In this document: positions 24,378-32,623 of the stretch, piece after piece | How positions within the stretch are numbered: the first letter of the stretch is position 1 | How the letters are laid out: the number at the start of each line of letters is the position of its first letter | Assembly (NCBI RefSeq): GCF_025465545.1 | Contig: NZ_JAODMK010000049.1 | Span: 1 to 33,770, forward strand | DNA from: Naasia sp. | GTDB taxonomy: Bacteria; Actinomycetota; Actinomycetes; Actinomycetales; Microbacteriaceae | DNA length: 33,770 nt | Direction: 5' to 3' | Notes under the pieces: generated by a model | Databases searched by the model: none | What the model was told of the DNA's origin: nothing | The model's input: only the letters and a program-made list of their open reading frames with translations | Program-made: the position numbers and the translations under genes

Positions 24378-25694
24378 TCAGACCCGGGAGCGCCAGTCGC
24401 CGTCGGCGTCGGCGTCGAGCTCTGCGTCCAGCTCCTCCTCGTCGAGCGGCAGCGTGAGGATGCCCGTCTGAGGGTTGATGACGGTCGCCTCGTCGCGGCG
24501 GTGGCGGAGGATGTCGTCGATGTACGCGGCGACCGCCTCGGCGAGAGGCACGTCACGCGATTGCTTCTGGGACATGAACCAGCGGTGCTCGAGCAGCTGG
24601 TGGAACACCTCGGCGGGCTCGAGCTTGCCCTTCAGGTCGCGGGGGATGGCGCGCACGACGGGCTCGAAGACCTGGGCGACCCACTCGTGCGCCAGCGCCT
24701 CCTCGTCCTGCTCCTCGCGCCCGAAGGTCGCCGCGTAGGAGTCGAGGTCGTTCAGCAGCCGCCTGGCCTGGTTCTCCTCGGCGTCGATGCCGGTGAGCCG
24801 GATCAGGCGGCGCTGGTGATGGCCCGCATCCACCACCTTGGGCTGGATCCGCACCTGGGTGCCCTCCTGGTCCGTGCGGATGGCGAGCTCCTCGATGTCG
24901 AAGCCAAGGGCGTTCAGGCGGTCGACCCGCTCATTGATGCGCCAGCGCTCGTAGCCCGGGAAGCTCTCCCAGCCGGTGAGCTCTGCCCAGAGCGTCCGGT
25001 ACTGGGCGACGATCCGCTCGCTCACCTCGACGGGGTCCACGTCCTCCTCGACGCGGCCGCCGGCGGCGAGATCCATCAGCTCTCCCGCGATGTTGACGCG
25101 GGCGATCTCCAGGTCGTTCTCGCGCTGCCCGTTCGACAGGCCGCCGCCCGTATAGAGCTTGCCGGTCTCGGCATCCACCAGGTATGCGGCGAACGAGCCG
25201 GCGTCGCGGCGGAAGAGCGTGTTCGAGAGCGACACGTCGCCCCAGAAGAAACCGATGATGTGCAGTCGCACGAGGAGCAGGGACAGGGCATCCACGAGCC
25301 GGGTGGCCGTGTCCGGCCGGAGTGCCTGCGAGAACAGCGCACGGTAGGGGAGGGAGAACTTGAGGTGACGCGTGACGAGGACCGCCTCGAGCGGCTGGCC
25401 GTTCTCGTCCGCCCGGTTGGAGATCACCGCCACCGGTTCGACACAGGGGACATCCATGCGCTGCAGGGTGCGGAGCATCTCGTACTCGCGGCGCGCGAGG
25501 TCCTCCGACGTCTCCTTCACCGCGATGACGTAGCCGGAGAGGTTCACGAAGCGCACCAGGTGCCGCGAGATGCCCTTGGGCAGCGCGGCGATGGTGTTCT
25601 CCGGCCAATCCTCGAGGGGAACGTCCCAGGGAAGGTCGAGGAGGGCGGGATCGACCATCGCGGCCGTGATGTTGAGAGAACCGGAGATGGCCAT
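24378..25694 (-). CDS. DUF4032 protein with kinase-like N-terminal domain
   Basis: A 438-residue soluble protein. The N-terminal half looks like a lipopolysaccharide-kinase/RIO-type fold: a VIAVKE lysine (K60), a helix-C glutamate (E70 in ARREYEML), a catalytic-loop equivalent FFWGDVSLSNTLF (D153, N158) and a metal-binding aspartate in YLVDAET (D174). The C-terminal half corresponds to DUF4032 and is helical, with an acidic tail (LDEEELDAELDADADGD). Phosphotransferase activity is inferred from these residues; the substrate is unknown. It lies 68 nt downstream of the MsiK-type ATPase gene, separated by a terminator. Confidence 0.85.
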   Translation of the reverse strand: MAISGSLNITAAMVDPALLDLPWDVPLEDWPENTIAALPKGISRHLVRFVNLSGYVIAVKETSEDLARREYEMLRTLQRMDVPCVEPVAVISNRADENGQPLEAVLVTRHLKFSLPYRALFSQALRPDTATRLVDALSLLLVRLHIIGFFWGDVSLSNTLFRRDAGSFAAYLVDAETGKLYTGGGLSNGQRENDLEIARVNIAGELMDLAAGGRVEEDVDPVEVSERIVAQYRTLWAELTGWESFPGYERWRINERVDRLNALGFDIEELAIRTDQEGTQVRIQPKVVDAGHHQRRLIRLTGIDAEENQARRLLNDLDSYAATFGREEQDEEALAHEWVAQVFEPVVRAIPRDLKGKLEPAEVFHQLLEHRWFMSQKQSRDVPLAEAVAAYIDDILRHRRDEATVINPQTGILTLPLDEEELDAELDADADGDWRSRV

Positions 25695-25713
25695 GAGAAT
25701 CCCAGCTTAAAGC

Positions 25714-25749
25714 CGAAGGGCCCGCCGCGGAGTCGCGGCGAGCCCTTCG
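25714..25749 (-). terminator. Intrinsic terminator after msiK
   Basis: CGAAGGGC pairs with GCCCTTCG, continued after one mismatch by CGCCGCG/CGCGGCG, with a small loop. On the minus strand, reading away from msiK, the hairpin is followed by GCTTTAAG, a short T-rich tail. This is the clearest factor-independent terminator in the window. Confidence 0.8.
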
Positions 25750-25762
25750 CTGTCCTGAACCG

Positions 25763-26863
<1,101 letters not shown>

Positions 26864-26879
26864 GGTGATATCTCCTTCA

Positions 26880-26897
26880 CCGGCAGGTACGTGCCGG
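26880..26897 (-). promoter_or_regulatory. Inverted repeat in the msiK leader region
   Basis: CCGGCA and TGCCGG are separated by GGTACG, directly upstream of the msiK ribosome-binding site. It could be an operator overlapping the leader or an mRNA hairpin that limits translation. No better-defined binding motif is recognised. Confidence 0.4.
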
Positions 26898-27001
26898 ACG
26901 ATCCGTAGTGAAGCTGTCGCCCAGCGTCGGACGACGGGCCCAGTATGGCACGCTGGACAGGCAGGAAGAGAGCCCGGACCTGCAAGAATGCACGCGGAAA
27001 A

Positions 27002-27015
27002 GCGCTGCTCAGCGC
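27002..27015. promoter_or_regulatory. 14-bp inverted repeat between msiK and the thioredoxin-fold gene
   Basis: GCGCTG-CT-CAGCGC is a perfect dyad in the 243-nt divergent region. It resembles the size and symmetry of LacI-family operators that control sugar genes, which would suit msiK, but this is inference. A possible -10 for the rightward gene (TACGAT) lies at 27046-27051. Confidence 0.35.
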
Positions 27016-27106
27016 GTGCTCCGACGATTCCCAGGGCCGGCGGCCTACGATCCTGAGGGCGATTCGCCTTCCGCGGCAGCGCCACATCTCGACAAGGAGA
27101 ACTTCT

Positions 27107-28018
27107 GTGACCACCAGCGGAGACTCGTCCCGGCCCTCCAAGAACGAGCGCCGCGAGGCGGCTCGAGACAAGGCGCGCCAGCTGCGGGAGCAGCAGAAGC
27201 GCCGGGAGCGCCGCAACAGGCTGTTCCTGTTCAGCGGCATCGCGATCGTCAGCCTCGCCATCATCGCCGTGGTGGCGGTCATCATCGTGAACTCGATCCG
27301 GCCGCCCGGACCGGGTCCGGCCAACATGGCCAGCGACGGCATCAAGATCGGAGCCGACCTGGCCGCGGTGCAGACGCCTGCGCTCGCCGCCGACGAGGAT
27401 CCCATCCCCTCAGAGGCGAACCCTGCCAACGTCGTCGACATCCGCGTCTACATCGACTACCTCTGCCCCTTCTGCGCACAGTTCGAGGCGACGAACGCCG
27501 AGCAGATCCAGGCATGGGTGACGCAGGGCAGCGCGACGGTCGAGATCCACCCGATATCGATCCTCAACGCCAGTTCACAGGGCACCCGCTACTCGACCCG
27601 CGCCGCGAATGCAGCGGCATGCGTGGCGAACTACTCGCCCGACACCTTCTTCGCCTACAGCGCAGCGCTCTTCGCGAACCAGCCCGCCGAGAACACCTCC
27701 GGTCTGCCGAATTCGCAGCTGATCGACCTCGCGAAGACCGCTGGCGTCACGTCGCCGGCCAAGATCGAGTCCTGCATCAACGACGGGACGTTCAACGGCT
27801 GGGTGACCGACGCCACCAACCGAGCGCTCACCGGTCCGCTCCCGGATTCCGACGTGGAGAACGTGAAGGGCACCCCGACCGTGATCGTGAACGGGACGGC
27901 GTACACCGGCTCGCTCACCGACCCGGACGAGTTCGCGGCATTCGTGCTCCAGCAGTCGGCGACCCCGTCGGCCACGCCCACTCCGACGCCCACCCCGTTG
28001 GAGACGCCGGCCGGATAG
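27107..28018 (+). CDS. Membrane-anchored DsbA-like thioredoxin-fold protein
   Basis: A 303-residue protein with a highly charged cytoplasmic N-terminus (RREAARDKARQLREQQKRRERR), one transmembrane helix (about 38-63) and an extracytoplasmic DsbA/thioredoxin-fold domain. The redox motif is CPFC (C120, C123) in YIDYLCPFCAQFE, and the cis-proline loop is KGTPTVIVNG. Two further cysteines occur downstream. The tail is Thr/Pro-rich (TPTPTPTP). It probably forms or isomerises disulfides in exported proteins. The GTG start is supported by AAGGAGA 6 nt upstream. It ends 37 nt before tRNA-Thr. Confidence 0.9.
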   Translation: MTTSGDSSRPSKNERREAARDKARQLREQQKRRERRNRLFLFSGIAIVSLAIIAVVAVIIVNSIRPPGPGPANMASDGIKIGADLAAVQTPALAADEDPIPSEANPANVVDIRVYIDYLCPFCAQFEATNAEQIQAWVTQGSATVEIHPISILNASSQGTRYSTRAANAAACVANYSPDTFFAYSAALFANQPAENTSGLPNSQLIDLAKTAGVTSPAKIESCINDGTFNGWVTDATNRALTGPLPDSDVENVKGTPTVIVNGTAYTGSLTDPDEFAAFVLQQSATPSATPTPTPTPLETPAG

Positions 28019-28055
28019 GGCCGTCCGTATCATTGACCCGCGGGGAGGCCCGCAG

Positions 28056-28128
28056 GCCGGCTTGGCGCAATTGGTAGCGCACCTAACTTGTAATTAGGGG
28101 GTTGCGGGTTCAAGTCCCGCAGTCGGCT
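28056..28128 (+). tRNA. tRNA-Thr (anticodon UGU)
   Basis: The acceptor stem GCCGGCT pairs with AGTCGGC. The D arm is GGCGC-AATTGGTA-GCGC. The anticodon stem CCTAA/TTAGG encloses CTTGTAA with anticodon TGT, and the T arm is TGCGGGTTCAAGTCCCGCA. The discriminator is T and CCA is encoded at 28129-28131. A possible -10, TATCAT (28028-28033), lies upstream. Confidence 0.97.
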
Positions 28129-28131
28129 CCA

Positions 28132-28384
28132 GACCTTGAGCGCGCCCCCGACCCGTGACGGCCCGGGGTGCCGCTGCTCCGCTCCTCCCCCGCAGGCATG
28201 GGCGGGCGGCCGGGTTCCGCCCGGGACCGCATCTCCTTCTCGACGTGCGCGAGACGGGCGGCCAGGAGCACGTAGACGACGGCGAAGGAGCGGCGCATCC
28301 TGCACGCTGGTGGGGCCGGGCTCAGCCCCGCCGCACGGCGCCATGAGCCGTTTCGCCGGTGGGCGCCGCGGACGAGCGGCCAGG
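28132..28384. other. 253-nt non-coding stretch after tRNA-Thr
   Basis: No reading frame here has gene-like composition or a ribosome-binding site. A GC hairpin, GGGCGG (28204-28209) with CCGCCC (28217-28222), may end the tRNA transcript. I looked for a second copy of the tRNA 3' end that would mark an integrated element and saw none in the window. Confidence 0.5.
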
Positions 28385-28693
28385 CTAGCTGGTGCGAGCG
28401 TCCGGGGCGGGCTTGATCTTGCGCTTCGCGCGTTCACCCTTGAGGCGGTCCCGCTCGGCGGTGAGAGTGCTCACCGAAGCGTCCTCCAGCTGGGGGTCGG
28501 GGATCTCGACGAATGGGCTCGTCGTGCCCGTGCGGCTGAGAACCAGTTGCGTATAGGCAAGGGCTGCTGCGCGGAGCTTCCACGCCGCCCTCTCCAGCTT
28601 CTCGGGCCTCGTCTTCGACCGCGAAAGCAACCGTGCGTGTTCCTTCACCGCGTCCCGCAGTGCCCGGCTCGCGTTGTCGACCTTCTTGCTCAT
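28385..28693 (-). CDS. Small charged hypothetical protein (102 aa)
   Basis: A 102-residue, Lys/Arg/Glu-rich, helical protein (VDNASRALRDAVKEHARLL, LERAAWKLRAAALAYTQLV) with a basic C-terminus (GERAKRKIKPAP). No domain recognised. A GGGAG ribosome-binding site lies about 6 nt before the ATG, and the coiled, charged sequence looks like a real protein rather than an antisense shadow. It is isolated between a non-coding stretch and the divergent dehydrogenase gene. Function unknown. Confidence 0.6.
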   Translation of the reverse strand: MSKKVDNASRALRDAVKEHARLLSRSKTRPEKLERAAWKLRAAALAYTQLVLSRTGTTSPFVEIPDPQLEDASVSTLTAERDRLKGERAKRKIKPAPDARTS

Positions 28694-28757
28694 CAGCTAC
28701 TCCCAGCGTCGTGGCTCCCGGCATCTGAAGATATCGGGTTCCGCCCACCGAGAAGGG

Positions 28758-28776
28758 GCTGCGGCAGCTCCGCAGC
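28758..28776. promoter_or_regulatory. Candidate operator upstream of denD
   Basis: GCTGCGG-CAGCT-CCGCAGC is a perfect 7-bp dyad with a 5-bp centre in the 185-nt divergent region before the dehydrogenase. CTGACA at 28790-28795 may be a -35 for the rightward gene. A local transcription factor site is plausible, but no regulator gene is adjacent. Confidence 0.4.
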
Positions 28777-28878
28777 GCGGCGGCCGCCGCTGACAGATTC
28801 CCGTCCTGGCAGAATTCATCACCGAGCGCTGGGTTCCTCGTTCTCACCAACCGGACCGGGCAGCAGAGGGGACGGCGG

Positions 28879-29850
28879 ATGAAGATTGTGATCACCGGAG
28901 GCGCGGGGTTCCTCGGAGTCCTGCTCGCTCGACGTCTGCTCTCCGGGGCGGTGGTCGCGGGCGCGGGCACGCCGCGGAACGTGTCGGAGCTCGTGCTCGT
29001 CGATCTGGCCCGGCCTCCGCAGGATCTGTCGAGCGACCCGCGCGTCACCGCCGCGACGGGGCACCTGGGCGCCGCGCTGCCGGCGATCCGCGACGCCGAC
29101 GTCGTCTTCCATCTTGCCGGCGTGGTCAGCAGCGCTGCCGAGTCGGACTTCGATCTCGGCATGCGGACGAACCTCGATGCATTCCGGGTGCTGCTCGAGT
29201 GGGCCAGAGCGCAGGTCGCGCCGCCCATCCTCGTCTTCACCAGCTCCCTCGCCGTCTTCGGGTCGGACCCGTTCGGCTCTGCCCTCGGCGTCGTCGACGA
29301 GGACACCCTGCCGCGTCCCCAGTCGAGCTACGGCATCCAGAAGTTCGTGGGAGAGCAGCTGCTGGCGGACTACACGCGGAGGGGCTTCGTGCGGGGGCGC
29401 AGCGTGCGGCTGATGACCGTGGCAGTCCGGCCCGGACGACCGAACGCGGCAGCCTCCAGCTTCCTGTCCGGGATGATTCGGGAGCCTCTCGCAGGAGAGC
29501 GCGCGTTCTGCCCCGTGCCGGCCGAGACGCCGATCGCGCTGTCGTCGCCACGCCGCACCATCGAGGGGATACTGCGCGCGGCGGAGGTCGACGACGCCAC
29601 CTGGGGCAGCCGAACCGCGATGAATCTCCCCGCCCTCACAACGACTCCCGCCGACATGGCGGCCGCGCTGGACAGGGTCGCCGGCGCCGGCACCAGCAGC
29701 TTGATCGAGTGGGGCCACGACCCGAACGTGATGGCGATCGTGGGCAGCTGGGCTGCGCGCTTCCGGACGCCGCGGGCAGCCGCGCTGGGGCTGGATGCGG
29801 AAGAGGACTTCGACGCGGTGATCCGTCAGTACCAGGCCGACCACGGCTGA
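28879..29850 (+). CDS. denD: NAD-dependent epimerase/dehydratase family, probable D-erythronate dehydrogenase
   Basis: A 323-residue extended short-chain dehydrogenase. The nucleotide-binding motif is ITGGAGFLG (GxxGxxG at 7-13) and the catalytic pair is Y151 and K155 (SSYGIQK), with serines at 122-123 (FTSSLAVFG). The C-terminal VRPGRPNAAASSFLSGMIRE, then PLAGERAFCPV, strongly resembles the D-erythronate dehydrogenase (DenD) group, which oxidises D-erythronate C2 for entry into the C4-acid pathway. The usual partners (OtnC/OtnI/DUF1537 kinase) are not nearby, so the exact substrate remains inferred. The weak ribosome-binding site (GAGGGGA) lies about 7 nt upstream. A strong hairpin follows the stop. 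Confidence 0.82.
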   Translation: MKIVITGGAGFLGVLLARRLLSGAVVAGAGTPRNVSELVLVDLARPPQDLSSDPRVTAATGHLGAALPAIRDADVVFHLAGVVSSAAESDFDLGMRTNLDAFRVLLEWARAQVAPPILVFTSSLAVFGSDPFGSALGVVDEDTLPRPQSSYGIQKFVGEQLLADYTRRGFVRGRSVRLMTVAVRPGRPNAAASSFLSGMIREPLAGERAFCPVPAETPIALSSPRRTIEGILRAAEVDDATWGSRTAMNLPALTTTPADMAAALDRVAGAGTSSLIEWGHDPNVMAIVGSWAARFRTPRAAALGLDAEEDFDAVIRQYQADHG

Positions 29851-29875
29851 GTCCGGCTCCTTCCGTCCTGTCGAA

Positions 29876-29933
29876 CGCGACCGTCCGGCCAAGCCGCAAC
29901 CGCCTGCCGCTGCAGTTTGGCCGGACGGTTGCG
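29876..29933 (+). terminator. Long hairpin after denD (REP-like element A)
   Basis: An 18-bp stem pairs 29876-29893 with 29916-29933, with two G-T pairs and no mismatches. The core is CCGTCCGGCCAA/TTGGCCGGACGG, and the loop is 22 nt. It begins 25 nt after the denD stop, as a terminator would, but lacks a T tract. It shares the segments GGCCGGA(C/G)GGTTGCG and CGCAACCG with the element at 30663-30701. Confidence 0.65.
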
Positions 29934-30032
29934 CGCAGCGCGCCCCGACGGACGAGGGAGAGGCGCGGGACAAGGCGCGCGGCGTGGCCGGTCCGCTCGG
30001 CTCCCACCCGGTCGTGCGTGCAGAGTTGGTGC

Positions 30033-30635
30033 ATGCAGCTCTATTCGGCCTTCCCCGGTGCTCGCAGTCGGCAGGTCGCAGCCGACCTCGGCGCGATCGC
30101 CCTCGTCGTCCTCTCGATCGCGCTCGGGATCGCGGTCTCGGGTGCGATCGCCGCATTCGCGGACTTCGGGCGGCAGGTCGCCGATGCGGGCAGCGGGCTG
30201 CAGAAGTCGATGACGGACGCCGCCTCCACGCTCGGCGGCCTGCCGCTGCTCGGGGACGCGGCGGCCGCCCCTTTCCGCGAGGCGAGCGGCGTCGGCGCCG
30301 CCCTCGCGCAGTCGGGGGAGGATCAGCAGCGCTTCGTGCGGACTCTCGCCGTGGTGGCTGGGCTCCTGGTCGCGCTGCTGCCGATGCTCGTGGTGCTGCC
30401 GCGCTGGATGCGACGGCGCGCCGCCTTCGCCCGCCGGGCGGCGACCGCACGGCGCCTCGCCGACACCACCGCCGGCACAGAGCTGCTGGCACTGCGTGCC
30501 CTCACCACAGCCGCGCCGCGGCGCCTGCTCGAGGTCGACGCGGATCCGGTCGGCTCCTGGAAGCGGGGCGACACGGCAGCGGTGGCGGCGCTCGCCGACC
30601 TCGAGCTCCGCGCCGCGGGCGTCCGGACTCCCTGA
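30033..30635 (+). CDS. Two-helix membrane protein (200 aa)
   Basis: A 200-residue protein with two transmembrane helices (about 20-45 and 107-127) that flank an extracytoplasmic segment of about 60 residues. A basic cytoplasmic C-terminal part follows (RWMRRRAAFARRAATARRL). The topology resembles small actinobacterial sensor or scaffold proteins, but no domain is recognised. The ATG has no clear Shine-Dalgarno site; CAGAGT ends 6 nt before it, a weak match to the leaderless pattern. It lies between two related palindromic elements and is convergent with msrB. Confidence 0.65.
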   Translation: MQLYSAFPGARSRQVAADLGAIALVVLSIALGIAVSGAIAAFADFGRQVADAGSGLQKSMTDAASTLGGLPLLGDAAAAPFREASGVGAALAQSGEDQQRFVRTLAVVAGLLVALLPMLVVLPRWMRRRAAFARRAATARRLADTTAGTELLALRALTTAAPRRLLEVDADPVGSWKRGDTAAVAALADLELRAAGVRTP

Positions 30636-30662
30636 CCGACGGACGCAGCGAAACGGCCGAAG

Positions 30663-30701
30663 CGCAACCGCGGACGGTCGCACTCCGGCCGGAGGGTTGC
30701 G
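30663..30701. repeat. REP-like element B
   Basis: CGCAACC (30663-30669) pairs with GGTTGCG (30695-30701), and the interior contains the perfect palindrome CTCCGGCCGGAG (30683-30694) and GGACGGTCGC. The latter is the reverse complement of GCGACCGTCC in the hairpin at 29876. It lies between the converging ends of the membrane-protein gene and msrB. Confidence 0.55.
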
Positions 30702-30743
30702 GTCCTCAGCGGCGCCCGGAGGGCATCCGCCGGGACCGCGGCG

Positions 30744-31145
30744 TCATGCCCTCTCCTCGAAACCCAGAGAGATCGAGTTCATGCAGTAGCGCTCGCCCGT
30801 GGGGGTCTGCGGGGCGTCGTCGAAGAGATGCCCGAGGTGCGAGCCGCAGGTGGCGCAGAGAACCTCGGTGCGCACCATGCCGTACGAGACGTCCCGCTTC
30901 AGCTCGACCGCGTCCTCGCTGACCGGCTCGAAGAAGCTCGGCCAGCCGGAACCCGACTCGAACTTGGCAGTGCTCCGGAACACCTCGGTGCCGCAGGCGC
31001 GACAGGTGTACACGCCGCCGCGCTTCTCGTCCAGGAGGGCGCCGGTCCAGGCGCGCTCCGTCGCTGCCCCGCGAAGCACCTGGAACTCCTCCTCCGAGAG
31101 GCTGGCCCGCCACTCGGCGTCGCTCTTCTGCACCTTGTAAGCCAT
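30744..31145 (-). CDS. msrB: Peptide-methionine (R)-S-oxide reductase MsrB
   Basis: Repairs oxidised methionine (R-sulfoxide form) in proteins, 133 residues. Zinc is held by C48 and C51 (YTCRACG) and C97 and C100 (LCATCGSH). The catalytic cysteine is C121 in RYCMNSISL. Conserved FESGSGWPSFFEPV is present. GGAAGGA lies about 7 nt before the ATG at 31145. Full length for the family; single gene, not fused to MsrA. Confidence 0.97.
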   Translation of the reverse strand: MAYKVQKSDAEWRASLSEEEFQVLRGAATERAWTGALLDEKRGGVYTCRACGTEVFRSTAKFESGSGWPSFFEPVSEDAVELKRDVSYGMVRTEVLCATCGSHLGHLFDDAPQTPTGERYCMNSISLGFEERA

Positions 31146-31253
31146 GTCGATCCTTCCGGGCGAACGAGCGGCGGGGTCCGGGTGGCTCCGCCTGTCGCGT
31201 GCGTCCCCACGGAAAACCGTCCCTAGGATGACCGTATTCCGGAGGGAGGTGCC

Positions 31254-31553
31254 GTGAGCGCCGGTATGCAGCCTCGCGAACGCCCCGAGCCGCCCCAGAG
31301 CGCGCTCACGGAGCGGGAGATCGCGATCCTCTCCTTCGAGCGGACCTGGTGGCGTCACGCCGGAGCGAAGGAGGAGGCCATCCGCGAGGAGTTCGGGGTC
31401 TCGGCTGCGCGGTACTACCAGCTGCTCGGCGCCCTGCTCGACTCGCCCGCGGCCCTCGTGCACGATCCCATGCTCATCAAGCGACTGCAGCGCATGCGGG
31501 ACGCCCGCTTCGCCCGGCGCGAAGCCCGGATGAACATCCGCCGCACCACGTGA
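31254..31553 (+). CDS. DUF3263 protein
   Basis: A 99-residue soluble protein of the actinobacterial DUF3263 family. LTEREIAILSFERTWWRHAG, then AKEEAIREEFGVSAARYYQLLGALLDSPAAL, resembles a small helix-turn-helix fold. The basic C-terminal helix (RMRDARFARREARM) may touch nucleic acid. A very strong GGAGGGAGG precedes the GTG by 5 nt, and TAGGAT (31224-31229) may be the -10. It is followed after 38 nt by a LytR_C gene, a pairing also seen in mycobacteria. Function unknown. Confidence 0.88.
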   Translation: MSAGMQPRERPEPPQSALTEREIAILSFERTWWRHAGAKEEAIREEFGVSAARYYQLLGALLDSPAALVHDPMLIKRLQRMRDARFARREARMNIRRTT

Positions 31554-31591
31554 CCATCGCGTGCCGTCGTCCGACGACTCGCTGAGGAGCC

Positions 31592-32143
31592 ATGCCCACC
31601 ACGCATCCCCCCGACCGGTTCGACCGGCCGCCCGCCGACCTGCAGCGGGTGGGCGCCCATCGCGCGCCCCGTCCCGGCGGGCGCGGGTGGATCGTCTTCG
31701 CCTGGGCGGCGCTCGCCACTGCCGTGCTGGTGGGACTCGGCGTGTTCGCCATGTTCGTGATCAACGATCGAGTGGCCTTCACGAGCCCCTTCGCGCCGGC
31801 CTCCGAGACCCCCGCGGCGGGCGACGCGCCCGTGGTCCAGCCGACCGTGGACCCCACCGTCAACGTGGTGATCCTCAACGGCACGGCCGTGGACGGGCTC
31901 GCAGCCACCGCGGGCGACCTGCTCACCTCTCAGGGCTGGACGGTGGGCTCCCGCAGCAACGCGGACGCCTCGGACGTGAACACGACGGTCGTCTTCTACA
32001 CGGACCCCACCCAGGAGGGCGCCGCCAAGGGCCTCGCCGCGGCGCTGGGCGACGTCCAGATCCGGCTCTCGGACCAGTTCGTGGTCGAGGGCGACAACCG
32101 GATCACGATCATCCTCGGAGCCGACTACGCCGACGCCGCGTGA
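31592..32143 (+). CDS. Membrane protein with LytR C-terminal domain
   Basis: A 183-residue single-pass membrane protein. The cytoplasmic N-terminus (1-31) is followed by a helix at about 32-57 and a proline-rich linker. The LytR_C domain follows (about 90-180; VNVVILNGTAVDGLAATAGDLL, GWTVGSRSNADASDVNTTVV, ITIILGADY). It lacks the LytR-CpsA-Psr catalytic domain, so it is not a cell-wall ligase itself. GAGGAG lies 3-4 nt before the ATG. Probably co-transcribed with the DUF3263 gene. Confidence 0.88.
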   Translation: MPTTHPPDRFDRPPADLQRVGAHRAPRPGGRGWIVFAWAALATAVLVGLGVFAMFVINDRVAFTSPFAPASETPAAGDAPVVQPTVDPTVNVVILNGTAVDGLAATAGDLLTSQGWTVGSRSNADASDVNTTVVFYTDPTQEGAAKGLAAALGDVQIRLSDQFVVEGDNRITIILGADYADAA

Positions 32144-32261
32144 CCCCTGCGCCGGCGCGCTATGCGACGGCCATGTTTCCGCGACGTTTAATCTCTCGAT
32201 CAATACCCGACATGCGCGGCAACCGCCCGGATTCCGGGAGCTCCGGTCCTGATCTGCTCGC

Positions 32262-32267
32262 TACTAT
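32262..32267 (+). promoter_or_regulatory. Probable -10 of the cold-shock gene
   Basis: TACTAT predicts a start near 32274 and a leader of about 70 nt. No good -35 is visible. Most of the 199 nt upstream of the gene (32144-32342) shows no coding potential. Confidence 0.5.
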
Positions 32268-32271
32268 TCCC

Positions 32272-32300
32272 CCGGATCGGTCCTTTCCGGCTCGGTCCGG
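32272..32300 (+). promoter_or_regulatory. 5'-leader hairpin of the cold-shock mRNA
   Basis: CCGGATCGG pairs with CTCGGTCCGG over 9 bp, including two G-T pairs, at the predicted 5' end of the transcript. Cold-shock mRNAs commonly carry structured leaders that control stability and translation with temperature; the role here is inferred. Confidence 0.4.
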
Positions 32301-32342
32301 GCGGGTCATCGGCCGCCGCGGAACAGCACTCGGGAGTAACAC

Positions 32343-32546
32343 ATGGCGCAAGGAACCGTGAAGTGGTTCAACGCTGAGAAGGGCTTCGGCTTCATCACGG
32401 TCGACGGGGACGGGCAGGACGTGTTCGTGCACTACTCGGCGATCGACATGGCCGGCTACAAGGCGCTCGAAGAGGGTCAGGTCGTGACCTTCGAAGTGGG
32501 AGCGGGCGCCAAGGGCCCGCAGGCGGAGAAGGTCCGGCTGGCCTAG
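32343..32546 (+). CDS. cspA: Cold-shock protein, CspA family
   Basis: A 67-residue single cold-shock domain (OB fold) that binds single-stranded RNA and DNA. RNP1 is KGFGFITV and RNP2 is VFVHYS, preceded by [11 protein letters not shown]. The length is typical. GGGAG precedes the ATG by 6 nt. The gene has its own promoter and structured leader. Which paralogue (CspA or CspB type) cannot be settled from one copy. Confidence 0.97.
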   Translation: MAQGTVKWFNAEKGFGFITVDGDGQDVFVHYSAIDMAGYKALEEGQVVTFEVGAGAKGPQAEKVRLA

Positions 32547-32611
32547 CGGCGATCCTGCCGGCGAAGCGGGTCAGCGCCGCGCGCTGGTGCCGCGGACCGC
32601 CTCCCAGCGGT

Positions 32612-32617
32612 TAGCCT
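32612..32617 (+). promoter_or_regulatory. Leaderless-type -10 of the DUF3048 gene
   Basis: TAGCCT is followed by CGGCTC (6 nt) and the GTG at 32624, without a Shine-Dalgarno site. Same pattern as at 369, 11926, 17520 and 21854. Confidence 0.55.
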
Positions 32618-32623
32618 CGGCTC

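Noticed and set aside
28056-30743. A genomic island integrated at tRNA-Thr
   Set aside because: The genes after the tRNA look less conserved, but I find no integrase, no repeat of the tRNA 3' end and no mobility gene.
32144-32342. A riboswitch upstream of the cold-shock gene
   Set aside because: I recognise no known riboswitch core; the leader contains only a simple hairpin, as is usual for cold-shock mRNAs.
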